From the NCBI GenBank assembly GCA_963701995.1, contig OY969693.1, forward strand, positions 1,798,001 to 1,862,000: a DNA stretch of 64,000 nt. The letters are read 5' to 3'. The translations under genes were made by a program, and so were the position numbers. Origin of the DNA: Methanoflorens sp963701995. Its GTDB lineage: Archaea > Halobacteriota > Bog-38 > Methanoflorentales > Methanoflorentaceae. Every line of letters starts with the position of its first letter. Positions within the stretch are counted from its first letter, which is position 1. This document shows positions 53,150 through 61,949 of the stretch, piece by piece. Below the pieces are notes generated by a model, which was not told the origin of the DNA, did no database searches, and worked only from the letters and a program-made list of their open reading frames with translations.

Positions 53150-53764
53150 TCAACGACTCAGCTTGGTCAAGCGGTTTTCTAAGGGGGCATAACGCTTAGC
53201 TACTATGTATGTTTCGGCGCTTTGCTTTCGTGATGCTCGCGGGTTGAACGCTTTGACAAATCTAAAATACGCGCTTACCTCGCGTGTGAACGTGTCAAAG
53301 AGGTCCCCTTGGAAAACTTTTACCACGAAATTGCCACCGGGTTTTAGCACGCATTTGGTGATTTCTAAGGCGCAGGCGGAAAGGTCGATTGATCGCGCGT
53401 GGTCCAGGCTCCACGCACCACTTAGATTCGGGGCAGCATCCGATAGGACCACATCTACAGCATCTACAATCTCTTGTATTTTATTCACAATTTCTGGGGA
53501 AGTTAGGTCGCCTCGAATAGGCGTCACCCCCTCCAGCGGAGCGATCCGCTGCCGATCAACGGCTATGGCAGACGCTTCTAAATGGCGGATCACTTGCAGC
53601 CATCCGCCAGGGGCAGCGCCCAAATCAACGACCACATCTCCTCGTCGTATGATGTGGTACCGTTCTTGAATTTCCAGCAGTTTGAAAGAAGCTCGCGATC
53701 GATATCCTTCCGACTTCGCCCGCCGGTAGTAATAGTCCTTTCGCCGTTTTTCGAGGCTTTTCAT
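53150..53764 (-). CDS. rlmE: 23S rRNA 2'-O-methyltransferase RlmE (FtsJ family)
   Basis: A 204-residue FtsJ-type enzyme. It opens MKSLEKRRKDYYYRRAKSEG and continues YRSRASFKLLEI, then SAM motif VVVDLGAAPGGWLQVI and catalytic VLSDAAPNLSGAWSLDHARS with KPGGNFVVKVFQG (K-D-K-E set). ATG 53764 is chosen over the longer frame to 53887 because the TATA box at 53818-53827 predicts a start near 53797 and the extra residues are not conserved. It shares that promoter region divergently with the QueD-like gene. Confidence 0.94.
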   Translation of the reverse strand: MKSLEKRRKDYYYRRAKSEGYRSRASFKLLEIQERYHIIRRGDVVVDLGAAPGGWLQVIRHLEASAIAVDRQRIAPLEGVTPIRGDLTSPEIVNKIQEIVDAVDVVLSDAAPNLSGAWSLDHARSIDLSACALEITKCVLKPGGNFVVKVFQGDLFDTFTREVSAYFRFVKAFNPRASRKQSAETYIVAKRYAPLENRLTKLSR

Positions 53765-53817
53765 TCTAGTTGATAGGGCGCGCACAGAATAAAAAGCATT
53801 ATGGGCAGCCAGACGGC

Positions 53818-53827
53818 TTTTATATAC
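53818..53827. promoter_or_regulatory. Bidirectional TATA box between rlmE and the QueD-like gene
   Basis: TTTTATATAC (RC GTATATAAAA) reads as TATA on both strands, at about the right distance from each start. Confidence 0.6.
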
Positions 53828-53862
53828 TGTTCTACTAATAGACAAGTGCAGCAACAAGAAAG

Positions 53863-54411
53863 ATGAAGCACTTAAGAAACGTCGCACCCTGCACGGACCG
53901 ATCTATGTGGATAGAGCTTGACGGGTGGCAGGCAAAGCTCCGATTTTCAGCGTGCCATTTCATACCAGATCACCCGAAATGCGGGCGCTTGCACGGGCAT
54001 ACGTATGCAATGAGTGCGACGATCGTCGGCGCGCAGATTCACGATTTTGTAATGGACTTTGAAGACCTCAAAAAAGATGTTGCAGAGATCTGTGAAGCTC
54101 TCGATCATAAGATCCTGCTCGCATCTCGAGATGCAGATGTCAAGATACAGACCACGCGCGCTGGAGATGTCGCCGTCACGGTTGGCAAATGTGGGAAACG
54201 ATACTGCTTCCCGAGAGAGGATGTAGCTATGCTCCCCATCAATTCGGCGAGCGCTGAAGATCTTTGTTCCTTTCTCCTCGATGAGCTGTGTAACAAGCTT
54301 GACCTCAGCACTATAACAGAAGTCAGCGTCCGTTTAGATGAGGGTTTGGGGCAAGGCGCAGGCAGCGTTCGGTACTTTCCCCCCAAGAGAAGCGACTCAG
54401 GGCTTAGTTGA
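53863..54411 (+). CDS. queD: 6-pyruvoyl-tetrahydropterin synthase family protein (QueD-like)
   Basis: A 182-residue PTPS/QueD homologue. Zinc ligands are in FSACHFIPDHPKCGRLHGHT, with a conserved HGH; FVMDFEDLKKDV and LDHKIL follow. In archaea QueD-type enzymes make carboxy-tetrahydropterin for preQ0 and archaeosine in tRNA; a pterin-coenzyme role is the alternative given the H4MPT background. The ATG follows AAGAAAG. A longer insert (about residues 90-125) distinguishes it from the shortest bacterial forms. Confidence 0.88.
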   Translation: MKHLRNVAPCTDRSMWIELDGWQAKLRFSACHFIPDHPKCGRLHGHTYAMSATIVGAQIHDFVMDFEDLKKDVAEICEALDHKILLASRDADVKIQTTRAGDVAVTVGKCGKRYCFPREDVAMLPINSASAEDLCSFLLDELCNKLDLSTITEVSVRLDEGLGQGAGSVRYFPPKRSDSGLS

Positions 54412-54476
54412 ACTCCGCTTTCCGTTTTTTGCTCTGCCGAGGGCAGATCGTTTTGCGACCCAATTCTGAACAGCAA

Positions 54477-54487
54477 AGATATAAACT
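54477..54487 (+). promoter_or_regulatory. TATA box of the PCNA-primase operon
   Basis: AGATATAAACT, with start predicted near 54510 and a GGAG site at 54528-54531 before the pcn ATG. Confidence 0.6.
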
Positions 54488-54534
54488 TATGAGCAGACAT
54501 ATACGGTGTTTAGACGGTTACAAGGGAGCGGATC

Positions 54535-55281
54535 ATGTTTAAAGCTGATATTCTCGGAGAGACTCTGAAGGACGGCATTGAAGCATTGACTATCATCGTT
54601 GATGAAGCGCGGGTACATTTAAGCAAAGACGGCTTGTACGCGAGAAATGCGGATCCATCGTATGTGGCGATGGTGCAGTTTGAATTGTCGGCTAAAGCTT
54701 TTGAGAATTATGAAACTGACGACGAGGTTGTCACACTGGATCTCAAGAAAATGCAGGGCATTCTTGAGCTGGCTAATCGTACAGATGTCATCCGAATCGC
54801 CGTTGACGAGAACCGAATGGCCCTGTCATTCGGAGATCTTAAGTATACTATCGCACTCTTAAGTCCCTACTCGATAAAGAAGGAGCCCAAAGTGCCAAAG
54901 ATTGAATCTGCCGCACACGTCGTTATCACGGGAAAAGAGTTTCGGTGGGCGGTGAAAGCAGCAGGCAAAGTCAGCGACAATATCGCCCTTGGATGCACTG
55001 ACACTGACTTTTTTATGGAGGCTCTTGGTGACGCTGATACTATGCGTCTTGAGCTGTCAAAAGATCAGCTTATCGACGTATCGCGCACAGATGGCAAAGC
55101 AGATGAGGTAAGATCACTTTTTAGTCTTGAATTCTTGCTTGAAATGTCCAAAGCAGTCGGAAAGGCTTCTGAAGTCTCCCTCGACATGGGCAAGAACATA
55201 CCACTCAAGGTTGGATTTGATTTTGCCGACGGCAACGGTTCTGTCTCGTATCTCTTGGCGCCGCGCATCGAACAAGAATGA
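54535..55281 (+). CDS. pcn: DNA polymerase sliding clamp PCNA
   Basis: A 248-residue homotrimeric clamp that tethers polymerase, ligase and FEN1 to DNA. It begins MFKADILGETLKDGIEALTI and has DGLYARNADPSYVAMVQFEL, the interdomain KKMQGILELANRTDVIRIAV, and a C-terminal SVSYLLAPRIEQE. First gene of a replication/translation operon that runs through primase and GINS into ribosomal proteins. Confidence 0.97.
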   Translation: MFKADILGETLKDGIEALTIIVDEARVHLSKDGLYARNADPSYVAMVQFELSAKAFENYETDDEVVTLDLKKMQGILELANRTDVIRIAVDENRMALSFGDLKYTIALLSPYSIKKEPKVPKIESAAHVVITGKEFRWAVKAAGKVSDNIALGCTDTDFFMEALGDADTMRLELSKDQLIDVSRTDGKADEVRSLFSLEFLLEMSKAVGKASEVSLDMGKNIPLKVGFDFADGNGSVSYLLAPRIEQE

Positions 55282-55318
55282 AACTCAAACGCGGTCGCAC
55301 AGGGCCGACGCTAGAAGC

Positions 55319-56320
55319 ATGGACGAATATCTAGCTCTTTTTCCACATACGGCTGCAGCCGCACGTTACGTAGAAGCATCCGGAAGGACTTTTGACTCTC
55401 TCATGACCGCGGGGGAGTTTTCTGATAGTGTCCTCAACAAAAGCGTTCAGCGAGTGGCACGAGCGATCGACAGCGACGTCCATTCAAAGTCGGTCGAGCG
55501 TGACGATTATGAAATTGAGCTCTTCTCTTACGTTATGGGAAGAGCGTTGGTCTCGTGCATTCGCGAAGCTGTTCTGGTTCAGAGATATGCAAATGCGGAA
55601 GCCCACGACGCATTTAGCAAGTTGCGGAACGCCGGCGAACGACTTCAGGATGAGTACATTGCGAGGCTGCTGGAGGACTTTGGAATACCAATATTGGTAG
55701 ATAACAATATTTTTGAGCTGCATTTCACGGACTTGATCAAGTATACGGGCAGGTTAAGAGGGCCACAGTGGCGCCTCGTTAATCTATTGAACAGAGGCCA
55801 AGTAAGTCTTGCAAAAAACGAGATGATCCAGGTTTTAGCCGAGGCTGTGAGGCTGAAGGTGCTACGCGGGCTGCCACTAAAACTCAGCAGCAAAATGTGC
55901 GAAGAACTTGCGCCTTACACCTCACCCTTGAAAAAAGCGATGTCTGTAGCCTCGTCACGCCCTGCCGATTCTGGTCCTGTGATTTTGGAAGCGTGCCCCC
56001 CCTGCATGAAAGCGTTGCTTTCGCAAGTAAAAGCTGGACAGAACCTCTCACATCCTGCCCGATTCGCGTTGACCTCCTTTTTAGCTAATATAGGTATGAA
56101 AGCTGAGGAGATCGTGCATATCTATCAAACGTCTCCAGATTTCGACTATGAACTTACGCGTTATCAGGTCGATCACATAAAGGGATCTTCAGGGAAAGAC
56201 TACATCCCTCCCGGATGTTCAACGATGGAGACCTACGGTAATTGCACGGAGACTACTGGCCTGTGCAAACGCATCTCTCATCCGCTCTCGTATTACCGAG
56301 CGCGACTTAAGCATCAGTGA
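55319..56320 (+). CDS. priL: DNA primase large subunit PriL
   Basis: A 333-residue iron-sulfur primase subunit that regulates initiation and primer length by PriS. It begins MDEYLALFPHTAAAARYVEA. The C-terminal domain carries the four cluster cysteines: EACPPCMKALLSQ, then PPGCSTMETYGNCTETTGLC. ATG 55319 is chosen because the in-frame extension to 55127 would overlap pcn. Confidence 0.95.
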   Translation: MDEYLALFPHTAAAARYVEASGRTFDSLMTAGEFSDSVLNKSVQRVARAIDSDVHSKSVERDDYEIELFSYVMGRALVSCIREAVLVQRYANAEAHDAFSKLRNAGERLQDEYIARLLEDFGIPILVDNNIFELHFTDLIKYTGRLRGPQWRLVNLLNRGQVSLAKNEMIQVLAEAVRLKVLRGLPLKLSSKMCEELAPYTSPLKKAMSVASSRPADSGPVILEACPPCMKALLSQVKAGQNLSHPARFALTSFLANIGMKAEEIVHIYQTSPDFDYELTRYQVDHIKGSSGKDYIPPGCSTMETYGNCTETTGLCKRISHPLSYYRARLKHQ

Positions 56321-56430
56321 GACAACCGATGACAATAGAACCAAGAAGAGCAATGAGCTGCGGCCGTTCATGAGTTACTGAAAAGAGAGGTGGCCATAAC
56401 CCGCCACGCCTCGCGGTCAGGTGCAAGCGC

Positions 56431-57588
56431 GTGAACCCGGAAACGAAAGCATTCCTCCAGAGAAAATTTGGCGATTACTATCGTAAGGCTCCAGTTGGGC
56501 TCCCGCCGCAGTTCAAGAAACGAGAATGGGCGTTTGTTCTGTTTGACTCAAGTTATCCGAAGCTTGTAATGCGACGCCACAAAGCTTTTGGCTCGCAGAA
56601 GGAAGTGCGCGCATATTTGGGCGCAGTTGCACCGGCTCATGTGTACCATTCAACGGCGTGTTATGCTTATCCGAGCGCAACACGCATGCAAGACAAGAAG
56701 TGGGAAGGCGCAGACTTAATCTTCGATCTTGATGCGGACAAGCTCTTGATGAAGTCTGCGCCTTCGTATGCGGACATGCTTCAAGAAGTAAAAGATGAAA
56801 CCACTAAACTGTTGGATTTCCTGATGAACGATTTCGGTTTGGATGAGAAGGACTTCAGTATCGTGTTTTCGGGTGGTCGTGGTTACCATGTCCATTTGCG
56901 GGAAAAGAAACTAGCTACTCTCGGTAGTCATGAACGGCGAGAGGTTGTGAATTATTTGACCGGAACGGGCCTTGAGGCAGAGTATCTACTGAAACGGTCG
57001 AGCAAGACTGCAATGCCAGGAGACACCAGTTGTTGGGAGATTAGAATAAAGACGTGGATTGACGAGTATTTCAAGCGGATAAGCGGACTTGACGCAAAAA
57101 TTGCGATAAGTGAGCTTGCATCCGTCAAGGCTATCGGCAAGCGGCGCGCCAAAGAAATTGTTGGCACGCTGTCGCAAGACGCATCGATCCAACCTTTGGT
57201 AGAGTCAAAGCTAATTCCACTAAACGCATGGAAAAGCTTAATCAGAGAAGCTATCTCGCACTTGAAGGTTCGCATCGATGTGCCGGTCACCGCGGACATA
57301 AAGAGACTGATTCGGCTGCCCACGTCGTTGCACGGTGGCTCTGGCCTTAGGGTCACACCTTTGACTCTAGATCACTTCCGTCGCTTTGCTCCGCTGAATG
57401 ACGCGGTCGTCTTCGGCGACAATTCGGTTTCGGTCAGGATTCTCACGTCGGCTACGACTGAGATTATGGGTGAAACTATTAAGGTTGATCAAAGTACAAC
57501 AGAGCTACCGGAACACACGGCCGTTTATGTCATGGCGCGAGGGCTTGCCGAATATGAATCTCGACGACTTAAAAGTGATCAGAAATGA
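56431..57588 (+). CDS. priS: DNA primase catalytic small subunit PriS
   Basis: A 385-residue archaeal/eukaryotic-type primase. Catalytic DLIFDLDADKLL holds the acidic triad's first pair, with SVVFSGGRGYHVHLREKKL-type block (about 145-170) and the third Asp region LPTSLHGGSGLRVTPL. GTG start at 56431 after a 110-base gap from priL. Its 3' end overlaps the GINS gene by 35 bases. Confidence 0.96.
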   Translation: MNPETKAFLQRKFGDYYRKAPVGLPPQFKKREWAFVLFDSSYPKLVMRRHKAFGSQKEVRAYLGAVAPAHVYHSTACYAYPSATRMQDKKWEGADLIFDLDADKLLMKSAPSYADMLQEVKDETTKLLDFLMNDFGLDEKDFSIVFSGGRGYHVHLREKKLATLGSHERREVVNYLTGTGLEAEYLLKRSSKTAMPGDTSCWEIRIKTWIDEYFKRISGLDAKIAISELASVKAIGKRRAKEIVGTLSQDASIQPLVESKLIPLNAWKSLIREAISHLKVRIDVPVTADIKRLIRLPTSLHGGSGLRVTPLTLDHFRRFAPLNDAVVFGDNSVSVRILTSATTEIMGETIKVDQSTTELPEHTAVYVMARGLAEYESRRLKSDQK

Positions 57589-58315
57589 GGAGCGTCGCTC
57601 GCGACGATTGACGCAATTAAAGAATAGCTTCTACTCCGAGTTCAAAGAATATATGGATTCACTCAAAAAAAGCGATGATCCGCAGAAAAAAGATGAACTC
57701 GAGAACGCTCTGCAGGTCGCAGACGCAATTTATGATAAACGCGCTGCGAAAATAATCAAGTTGGCGGCGCTCGCGGCAAAAGGGCACATGGAGGAAGCAT
57801 CGCTGACTGACGCCGAAGCCGAGGTCTACGATTCGGTTTACAAGGTATTTACGTATTACCGGGACCGCGTACTCGGACAAAAGGAATCAGACGGCGCGGC
57901 CGCTCCGTCAATCGAGCCCGTGCTATTAAATGAAAACCGTCGGACCACTTTTGCACTGCCCAAACAGGAATCGGATCGCGTTGCGCTTGACGCTACGAGT
58001 ATCAAACAGTCTTTGAAGAAAGGATTGGCACTTCAGCCCTTGATTGCGTCCAATGAAGAAGCGGACGACAGTGCAGACGAAAACGAGGGGCCGCGCGGCG
58101 ACGAAAGCACTTTAATACGAGAACGCGGGAATATGAGATACCTCCGAGTGCGAGTGTTGTCAGACATTCCGACGTTTATAGGACTGGACGGCGAAAACTA
58201 CAAACTTGGAGAAGGCGACTCGGTTCTGTTGCCCGAGGGGAATGCTCGGGCGTTGTGCGATCGCCATATGGGTATCATGGTCGGTGATAAACTTGAAGAT
58301 GCCAAAGAAGATTAG
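57554..58315 (+). CDS. GINS complex subunit (Gins51-type)
   Basis: A 253-residue replication factor of the archaeal CMG-like helicase complex. The helical A domain comes first (MNLDDLKVIRNEERRSRRLT to about residue 120). A charged linker then leads to the small B domain (MRYLRVRVLSDIPTFIGLDG, then NYKLGEGDSVLLPEG). A-before-B order marks the Gins51/Sld5-Psf1 side. ATG 57554 lies inside priS and its end overlaps rpl44e. Placement between primase and ribosomal-protein genes supports the call. Confidence 0.9.
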   Translation: MNLDDLKVIRNEERRSRRLTQLKNSFYSEFKEYMDSLKKSDDPQKKDELENALQVADAIYDKRAAKIIKLAALAAKGHMEEASLTDAEAEVYDSVYKVFTYYRDRVLGQKESDGAAAPSIEPVLLNENRRTTFALPKQESDRVALDATSIKQSLKKGLALQPLIASNEEADDSADENEGPRGDESTLIRERGNMRYLRVRVLSDIPTFIGLDGENYKLGEGDSVLLPEGNARALCDRHMGIMVGDKLEDAKED

Positions 58316-58574
58316 GTCAATATGCCCGGTGTGTCGAAAGCACACAACTCATGAAGTTGAGAAGGTGCGAAAAGGGCGCGCATCATCGTTAACGTGGATT
58401 GCGCGCCAAAAAAAACGGCGCACCGGCATTGGTAATCTCGGCAAGTTTTCCAAGGTTCCGGGCGGAGATAAACCAACTAAGCGCATCAACGTTCGCTACC
58501 GCTGTACCGAATGTAACAAAGCGCATACAAGGAAAGGATTTAGAGTATCGAAGTTCGAGTTAGTGGAGGTGTAA
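58299..58574 (+). CDS. rpl44e: Ribosomal protein L44e
   Basis: A 91-residue zinc-binding large-subunit protein. It has ICPVCRKHTTHEVEKVRKG and the C-terminal RYRCTECNKAHTRKGFRVSK, giving two CxxC pairs. The ATG at 58299 overlaps the GINS stop by 17 bases. Followed 3 bases later by S27e. Confidence 0.96.
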   Translation: MPKKIRSICPVCRKHTTHEVEKVRKGRASSLTWIARQKKRRTGIGNLGKFSKVPGGDKPTKRINVRYRCTECNKAHTRKGFRVSKFELVEV

Positions 58575-58577
58575 GTA

Positions 58578-58739
58578 GTGAGCAAATTCTTGCGCGTAAG
58601 ATGTGCGGATTGTGAGAATATCCAGATTGTTTTCGGCAATGCGTCTTCGGTAGTAAACTGCATAGTCTGTGGGAGAACTCTTGTTGAGCCGCGCGGCGGG
58701 AGGGCAGAGATAAGGACACAAATACTTGAGGTCTTATGA
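58578..58739 (+). CDS. rps27e: Ribosomal protein S27e
   Basis: A 53-residue zinc-ribbon small-subunit protein. It begins MSKFLRVRCADCENIQIVFG, with a second pair in VVNCIVCGRTL. GTG 58578 has GGAGGTG about 6 bases upstream. Its TGA overlaps the next ATG by four bases (ATGA). Confidence 0.95.
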   Translation: MSKFLRVRCADCENIQIVFGNASSVVNCIVCGRTLVEPRGGRAEIRTQILEVL

Positions 58740-59509
58740 GAAAAGCTTGGCCAGAGATCGGAGACTTGGTCGTTTGTACAGTGGTTAACGTAGTCGACTT
58801 TGGAGCATTTGTCCAACTCGACGAGTACGACAAGAAGGAGGGGCTAATTCATATCTCCGAAGTTGCGTCTGGGTGGGTAAAGTACATAAGAGATCACGTA
58901 AGGGAAGGTCAAAAGATCGTGTGCAAGGTCCTGAGCGTTGATCCGAGTCGAAGCCACATAGATCTCTCGTTCAAGGACGTTAATGAGCATCAGAGACGCT
59001 CCAAAATTCAGGAATGGAAGAGCGAACAAAAAGCTGAAAAGTGGCTAGAATTTGTAGCCGACGCTACCGGGGCGGACAAAGATGCGCTCTATGATCAACT
59101 CGCTGACAAATTCGACGGTCTTTACTATGTCTTTGAGGACGCAGCTATGCGGGGCCCAGAAGCTCTCAAGGGACTTCAGCCCGAGGTTGCCGCTCAAATT
59201 GCACTCGTCGCTAAGGAGAACGTAAAAATACCTTACGTGTACATCACAGGTTACGTAGATTTGACATGTCCTCAGCCGAACGGGATAGACGTTATCAAAC
59301 GTGCGCTGAAAGCCGCCATGAAGTCCGAAGATGATGACATTCGCTTTGACGTGAGTTACATCGGGGCGCCTCGTTACCGCATAAGGATAGTCGCCCTCGA
59401 TTATAAGATCGCAGAAAACGCGATGAAAAAGGCGGCTAACGCATCCATAGACGTGGTAGTGAAGGCTGGCGGCACGGGAAAGTTTCATAGAGAACTTCAA
59501 TCATCATAG
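58736..59509 (+). CDS. Translation initiation factor aIF2, alpha subunit
   Basis: A 257-residue aIF2-alpha, part of the trimer that brings initiator tRNA to the ribosome. The S1/OB domain comes first (MRKAWPEIGDLVVCTVVNVV, HISEVASGWVKYIRDHVREG), then the helical domain and the alpha/beta gamma-binding C-terminal domain (IDVIKRALKAAMK). Normal length. Coupled to rps27e. Confidence 0.96.
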   Translation: MRKAWPEIGDLVVCTVVNVVDFGAFVQLDEYDKKEGLIHISEVASGWVKYIRDHVREGQKIVCKVLSVDPSRSHIDLSFKDVNEHQRRSKIQEWKSEQKAEKWLEFVADATGADKDALYDQLADKFDGLYYVFEDAAMRGPEALKGLQPEVAAQIALVAKENVKIPYVYITGYVDLTCPQPNGIDVIKRALKAAMKSEDDDIRFDVSYIGAPRYRIRIVALDYKIAENAMKKAANASIDVVVKAGGTGKFHRELQSS

Positions 59510-59538
59510 TATGGTCTAACCATCTCATCAAGCCGAAG

Positions 59539-59697
59539 ATGAAGCTTCGAAAATGTCACGGCTACACATTAGAGGAAAAATGCCGGACGTGCGGACAACC
59601 GACTGTGGCGGCACGCCCAGCGAGATTCTCACCGGAGGATCGATACGGCAGGTATCGGAGAATGCTCAAGCGCGAGACAACTGCACGATCAAAGTGA
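59539..59697 (+). CDS. nop10: Nop10, H/ACA RNP protein
   Basis: A 52-residue subunit of the H/ACA pseudouridylation complex. It begins MKLRKCHGYTLEEKCRTCGQ and has the basic tail YGRYRRMLKRETT. The zinc-type pair CRTCGQ is present. The usual archaeal gene order aIF2-alpha, nop10, PAC2-like is kept. Confidence 0.95.
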   Translation: MKLRKCHGYTLEEKCRTCGQPTVAARPARFSPEDRYGRYRRMLKRETTARSK

Positions 59698-59738
59698 GAG
59701 CTTAAAGCTTGAAAAATTTTTTAAGAAGTGGGATCTAG

Positions 59739-60500
59739 ATGGAGCGAATAGAAGTCAAGCGAATCACAGACGTGAAATTGAAAAAACCGATTCTTATAGA
59801 GGGATTGCCAGGAATTGGACATGTGGGAAAGCTTGTAGCTGAGCACATGATTGACGAACTTGGCGCGAAAAAAATCGCCGAAGTGTACTCTTCGCATTTT
59901 CCCCCACAGGTGATCGTGCTTGCTGATGGCTCAGTCAGAATGGTTAGAAGCGAATTATATGCGGTCAACAGCGGCAAGCAGGATCTGCTGATCCTCGTCG
60001 GTGATCATCAAAGCGCGACAAACGAAGGGCACTACGAGCTGACTAGTGCGTATCTGGAACTAGCCAAAGAAAACGGCGTGCAAAGGATCTACACACTTGG
60101 CGGCTACGGTCTCGGACAGCTTGTGGAGAAACCTGCGGTCTTGGGGGCTGTGAACAACTTGGCGCTGGTCGAAGAAATGAAACAATACGGCGTGGTTTTC
60201 AAAGAGAACGAGCCAGGAGGGGGCATCGTAGGCGCTTCTGGATTGTTGCTGGGGCTTGGCGGCCTTATGGGCATTGACGGGATTTGTTTGATGGGCGAAA
60301 CATCTGGTTACTTGGTCGATCCAAAGAGCGCCCAGGCTGTACCGAGAGTCCTATGTAAGGCGTTGAAAACTGACATTAACATGCGAGCGCTGGAAGACCG
60401 CGCAAAAGACATGGAAAAAATTGTTGCTCGACTCAGGGAAATGGAGCAAACGGGGATGCACGAAGTGGCGAGCGAGGAGGATCTCCGTTACATACGCTAA
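59739..60500 (+). CDS. PAC2-family (proteasome assembly chaperone-like) protein
   Basis: A 253-residue archaeal PAC2/PbaB-type protein: ILIEGLPGIGHVGKLVAEHM, YSSHFPPQVIVLADGSV, NEPGGGIVGASGLLLGLGGL and GETSGYLVDPKSA. Members help proteasome alpha-ring assembly or act as ATP-independent chaperones. Conserved neighbour of aIF2-alpha and nop10. A TATA-like AATTTTTTAAG sits about 20 bases upstream, so it may also have its own start. Confidence 0.93.
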   Translation: MERIEVKRITDVKLKKPILIEGLPGIGHVGKLVAEHMIDELGAKKIAEVYSSHFPPQVIVLADGSVRMVRSELYAVNSGKQDLLILVGDHQSATNEGHYELTSAYLELAKENGVQRIYTLGGYGLGQLVEKPAVLGAVNNLALVEEMKQYGVVFKENEPGGGIVGASGLLLGLGGLMGIDGICLMGETSGYLVDPKSAQAVPRVLCKALKTDINMRALEDRAKDMEKIVARLREMEQTGMHEVASEEDLRYIR

Positions 60501-60586
60501 ATAATTTCGCCTGTCGAGCGTCGAAACGTTTTGCGCTTCTTGCTGCGCACTCTTTGCTCGCCAATGCAGCCAGAAGGAGGTTAACC

Positions 60587-60754
60587 GTGATTCAAGTCAA
60601 TATTGAGAAATGTGGACACTGTGGCGCCTGTGTATCAGTTTGCCCGACTAATTCGATAACGCTCATCGAGTCATGCCTCGAAATTGCCGAGAGTTGTACG
60701 GCGTGCGAAACGTGTATCACAATATGCCCCGTCGGCGCGCTCTTCGTTTCCTGA
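60587..60754 (+). CDS. 2[4Fe-4S] ferredoxin
   Basis: A 55-residue ferredoxin: motif 1 CGHCGACVSVCPTNSITL and motif 2 CTACETCITICPVGALF. GTG 60587 is backed by AAGGAGG 7 bases upstream. Its stop is 17 bases before the geranylgeranyl reductase start, so it probably donates electrons to that enzyme. Both cluster motifs are complete. Confidence 0.93.
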   Translation: MIQVNIEKCGHCGACVSVCPTNSITLIESCLEIAESCTACETCITICPVGALFVS

Positions 60755-60770
60755 ACAGGGAGGCGTGAGT

Positions 60771-61943
60771 GTGAAAAGCGAATACGATATTATAGTAGTG
60801 GGCGCGGGACCTGCGGGAGCCTTCGCTGCGGCGACAGCCGCACCCGAATGTGACGTTCTTTTAATTGAAAAGCGCCAAGAAATCGGCGATCCCGTTCGTT
60901 GCGCTGAAGGCATATCAAAAGTGGGGCTCTCGAAGTTTCTACGACCCCAGAAAAGGTGGATCGCGAACAAAGTAGCCAGCGCCCGCATATTTGCGCCTGA
61001 TGGGACGAGATTGGACGTTTCAGAAGAACTTGCGGGTCCCGAGGTAGGCTATGTGCTCGAGCGTAAGATTTTTGATCGAGACCTTGCGAAGCGTGCAGCT
61101 CGCGCAGGAGCAGATGTGGTAGTCAGGACGCGCGCGACCGGGGTCATCGCAGAAAATGGGTTCATACGTGGCATCGAGGCTCGGCATTTAGGCGAATCCC
61201 TTGAAATCCGTGCATCTGTTGTCATCGCGGCTGATGGCATCGAGTCACAAGTCGGCCGCTGGGCTGGCATTAACACTACTCTTCGGCCCAAAGACCTCGA
61301 AAGCTGCGCCCAGTACCTTATGGCAAACGTCGATTTGCTGGACGACTGCTGCGATTTTTATCTCGGTTCAGCAGCTCCCGGGGGCTACGCTTGGGCATTC
61401 CCGAAGGGACCACAAGCAGCAAATATCGGGCTTGGTGTCCTAGCGAACAAACTAGACGGCAAGCATCCAATCGACTATCTAGACGCGTTTGTGGACAAGA
61501 ATTACCCGAATGGCCAGCCAGTTGAATTGAACGTTGGAGGAGTTCCAGTCAGCAACGCTGTCCGTAAAACCGCAGGAGACGGCATTATGCTAGTTGGTGA
61601 CGCTGCGCATCACACTGATCCTATAACTGGCGGCGGCATAATTAACGCCTTAGAGGGAGGCAGACTAGCGGGCGAGGTTGCCAAGGAAGCCATTCGAGCG
61701 GAAGACCCGTCTGCCAAGGTTTTGAACCGATATGAAGCGGCTTGGCGCGCGTCTTTCGGGAAGAAGCTCGAACGAAATTACAAAATAAAGGACATCTTTG
61801 TTAATCTGTCCGACGACGAGTTGAACAAGCTCGTCCGCTCACTGGAAGGGCTGCCGCTCGAGGAGATGAGCGTTGCAGGCATAGTGAGGCGCATTATCTC
61901 GCGCAATCCGCGACTGCTAGCTGGAGTGCGTCATTTGTTTTGA
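60771..61943 (+). CDS. Geranylgeranyl reductase (archaeal lipid saturation)
   Basis: A 390-residue FAD flavoprotein that reduces the isoprenoid double bonds of archaeal membrane lipids. FAD-binding VVGAGPAGAFAAATAAPECD, VRCAEGISKVGL, and the C-terminal FAD motif LVGDAAHHTDPITGGGIINA, followed by LEGG. GTG 60771 follows a GGGAGG at 60758-60763 (GTG 60765 is an alternative). Operon with the ferredoxin just upstream. Confidence 0.95.
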   Translation: MKSEYDIIVVGAGPAGAFAAATAAPECDVLLIEKRQEIGDPVRCAEGISKVGLSKFLRPQKRWIANKVASARIFAPDGTRLDVSEELAGPEVGYVLERKIFDRDLAKRAARAGADVVVRTRATGVIAENGFIRGIEARHLGESLEIRASVVIAADGIESQVGRWAGINTTLRPKDLESCAQYLMANVDLLDDCCDFYLGSAAPGGYAWAFPKGPQAANIGLGVLANKLDGKHPIDYLDAFVDKNYPNGQPVELNVGGVPVSNAVRKTAGDGIMLVGDAAHHTDPITGGGIINALEGGRLAGEVAKEAIRAEDPSAKVLNRYEAAWRASFGKKLERNYKIKDIFVNLSDDELNKLVRSLEGLPLEEMSVAGIVRRIISRNPRLLAGVRHLF

Positions 61944-61949
61944 GGCAAT

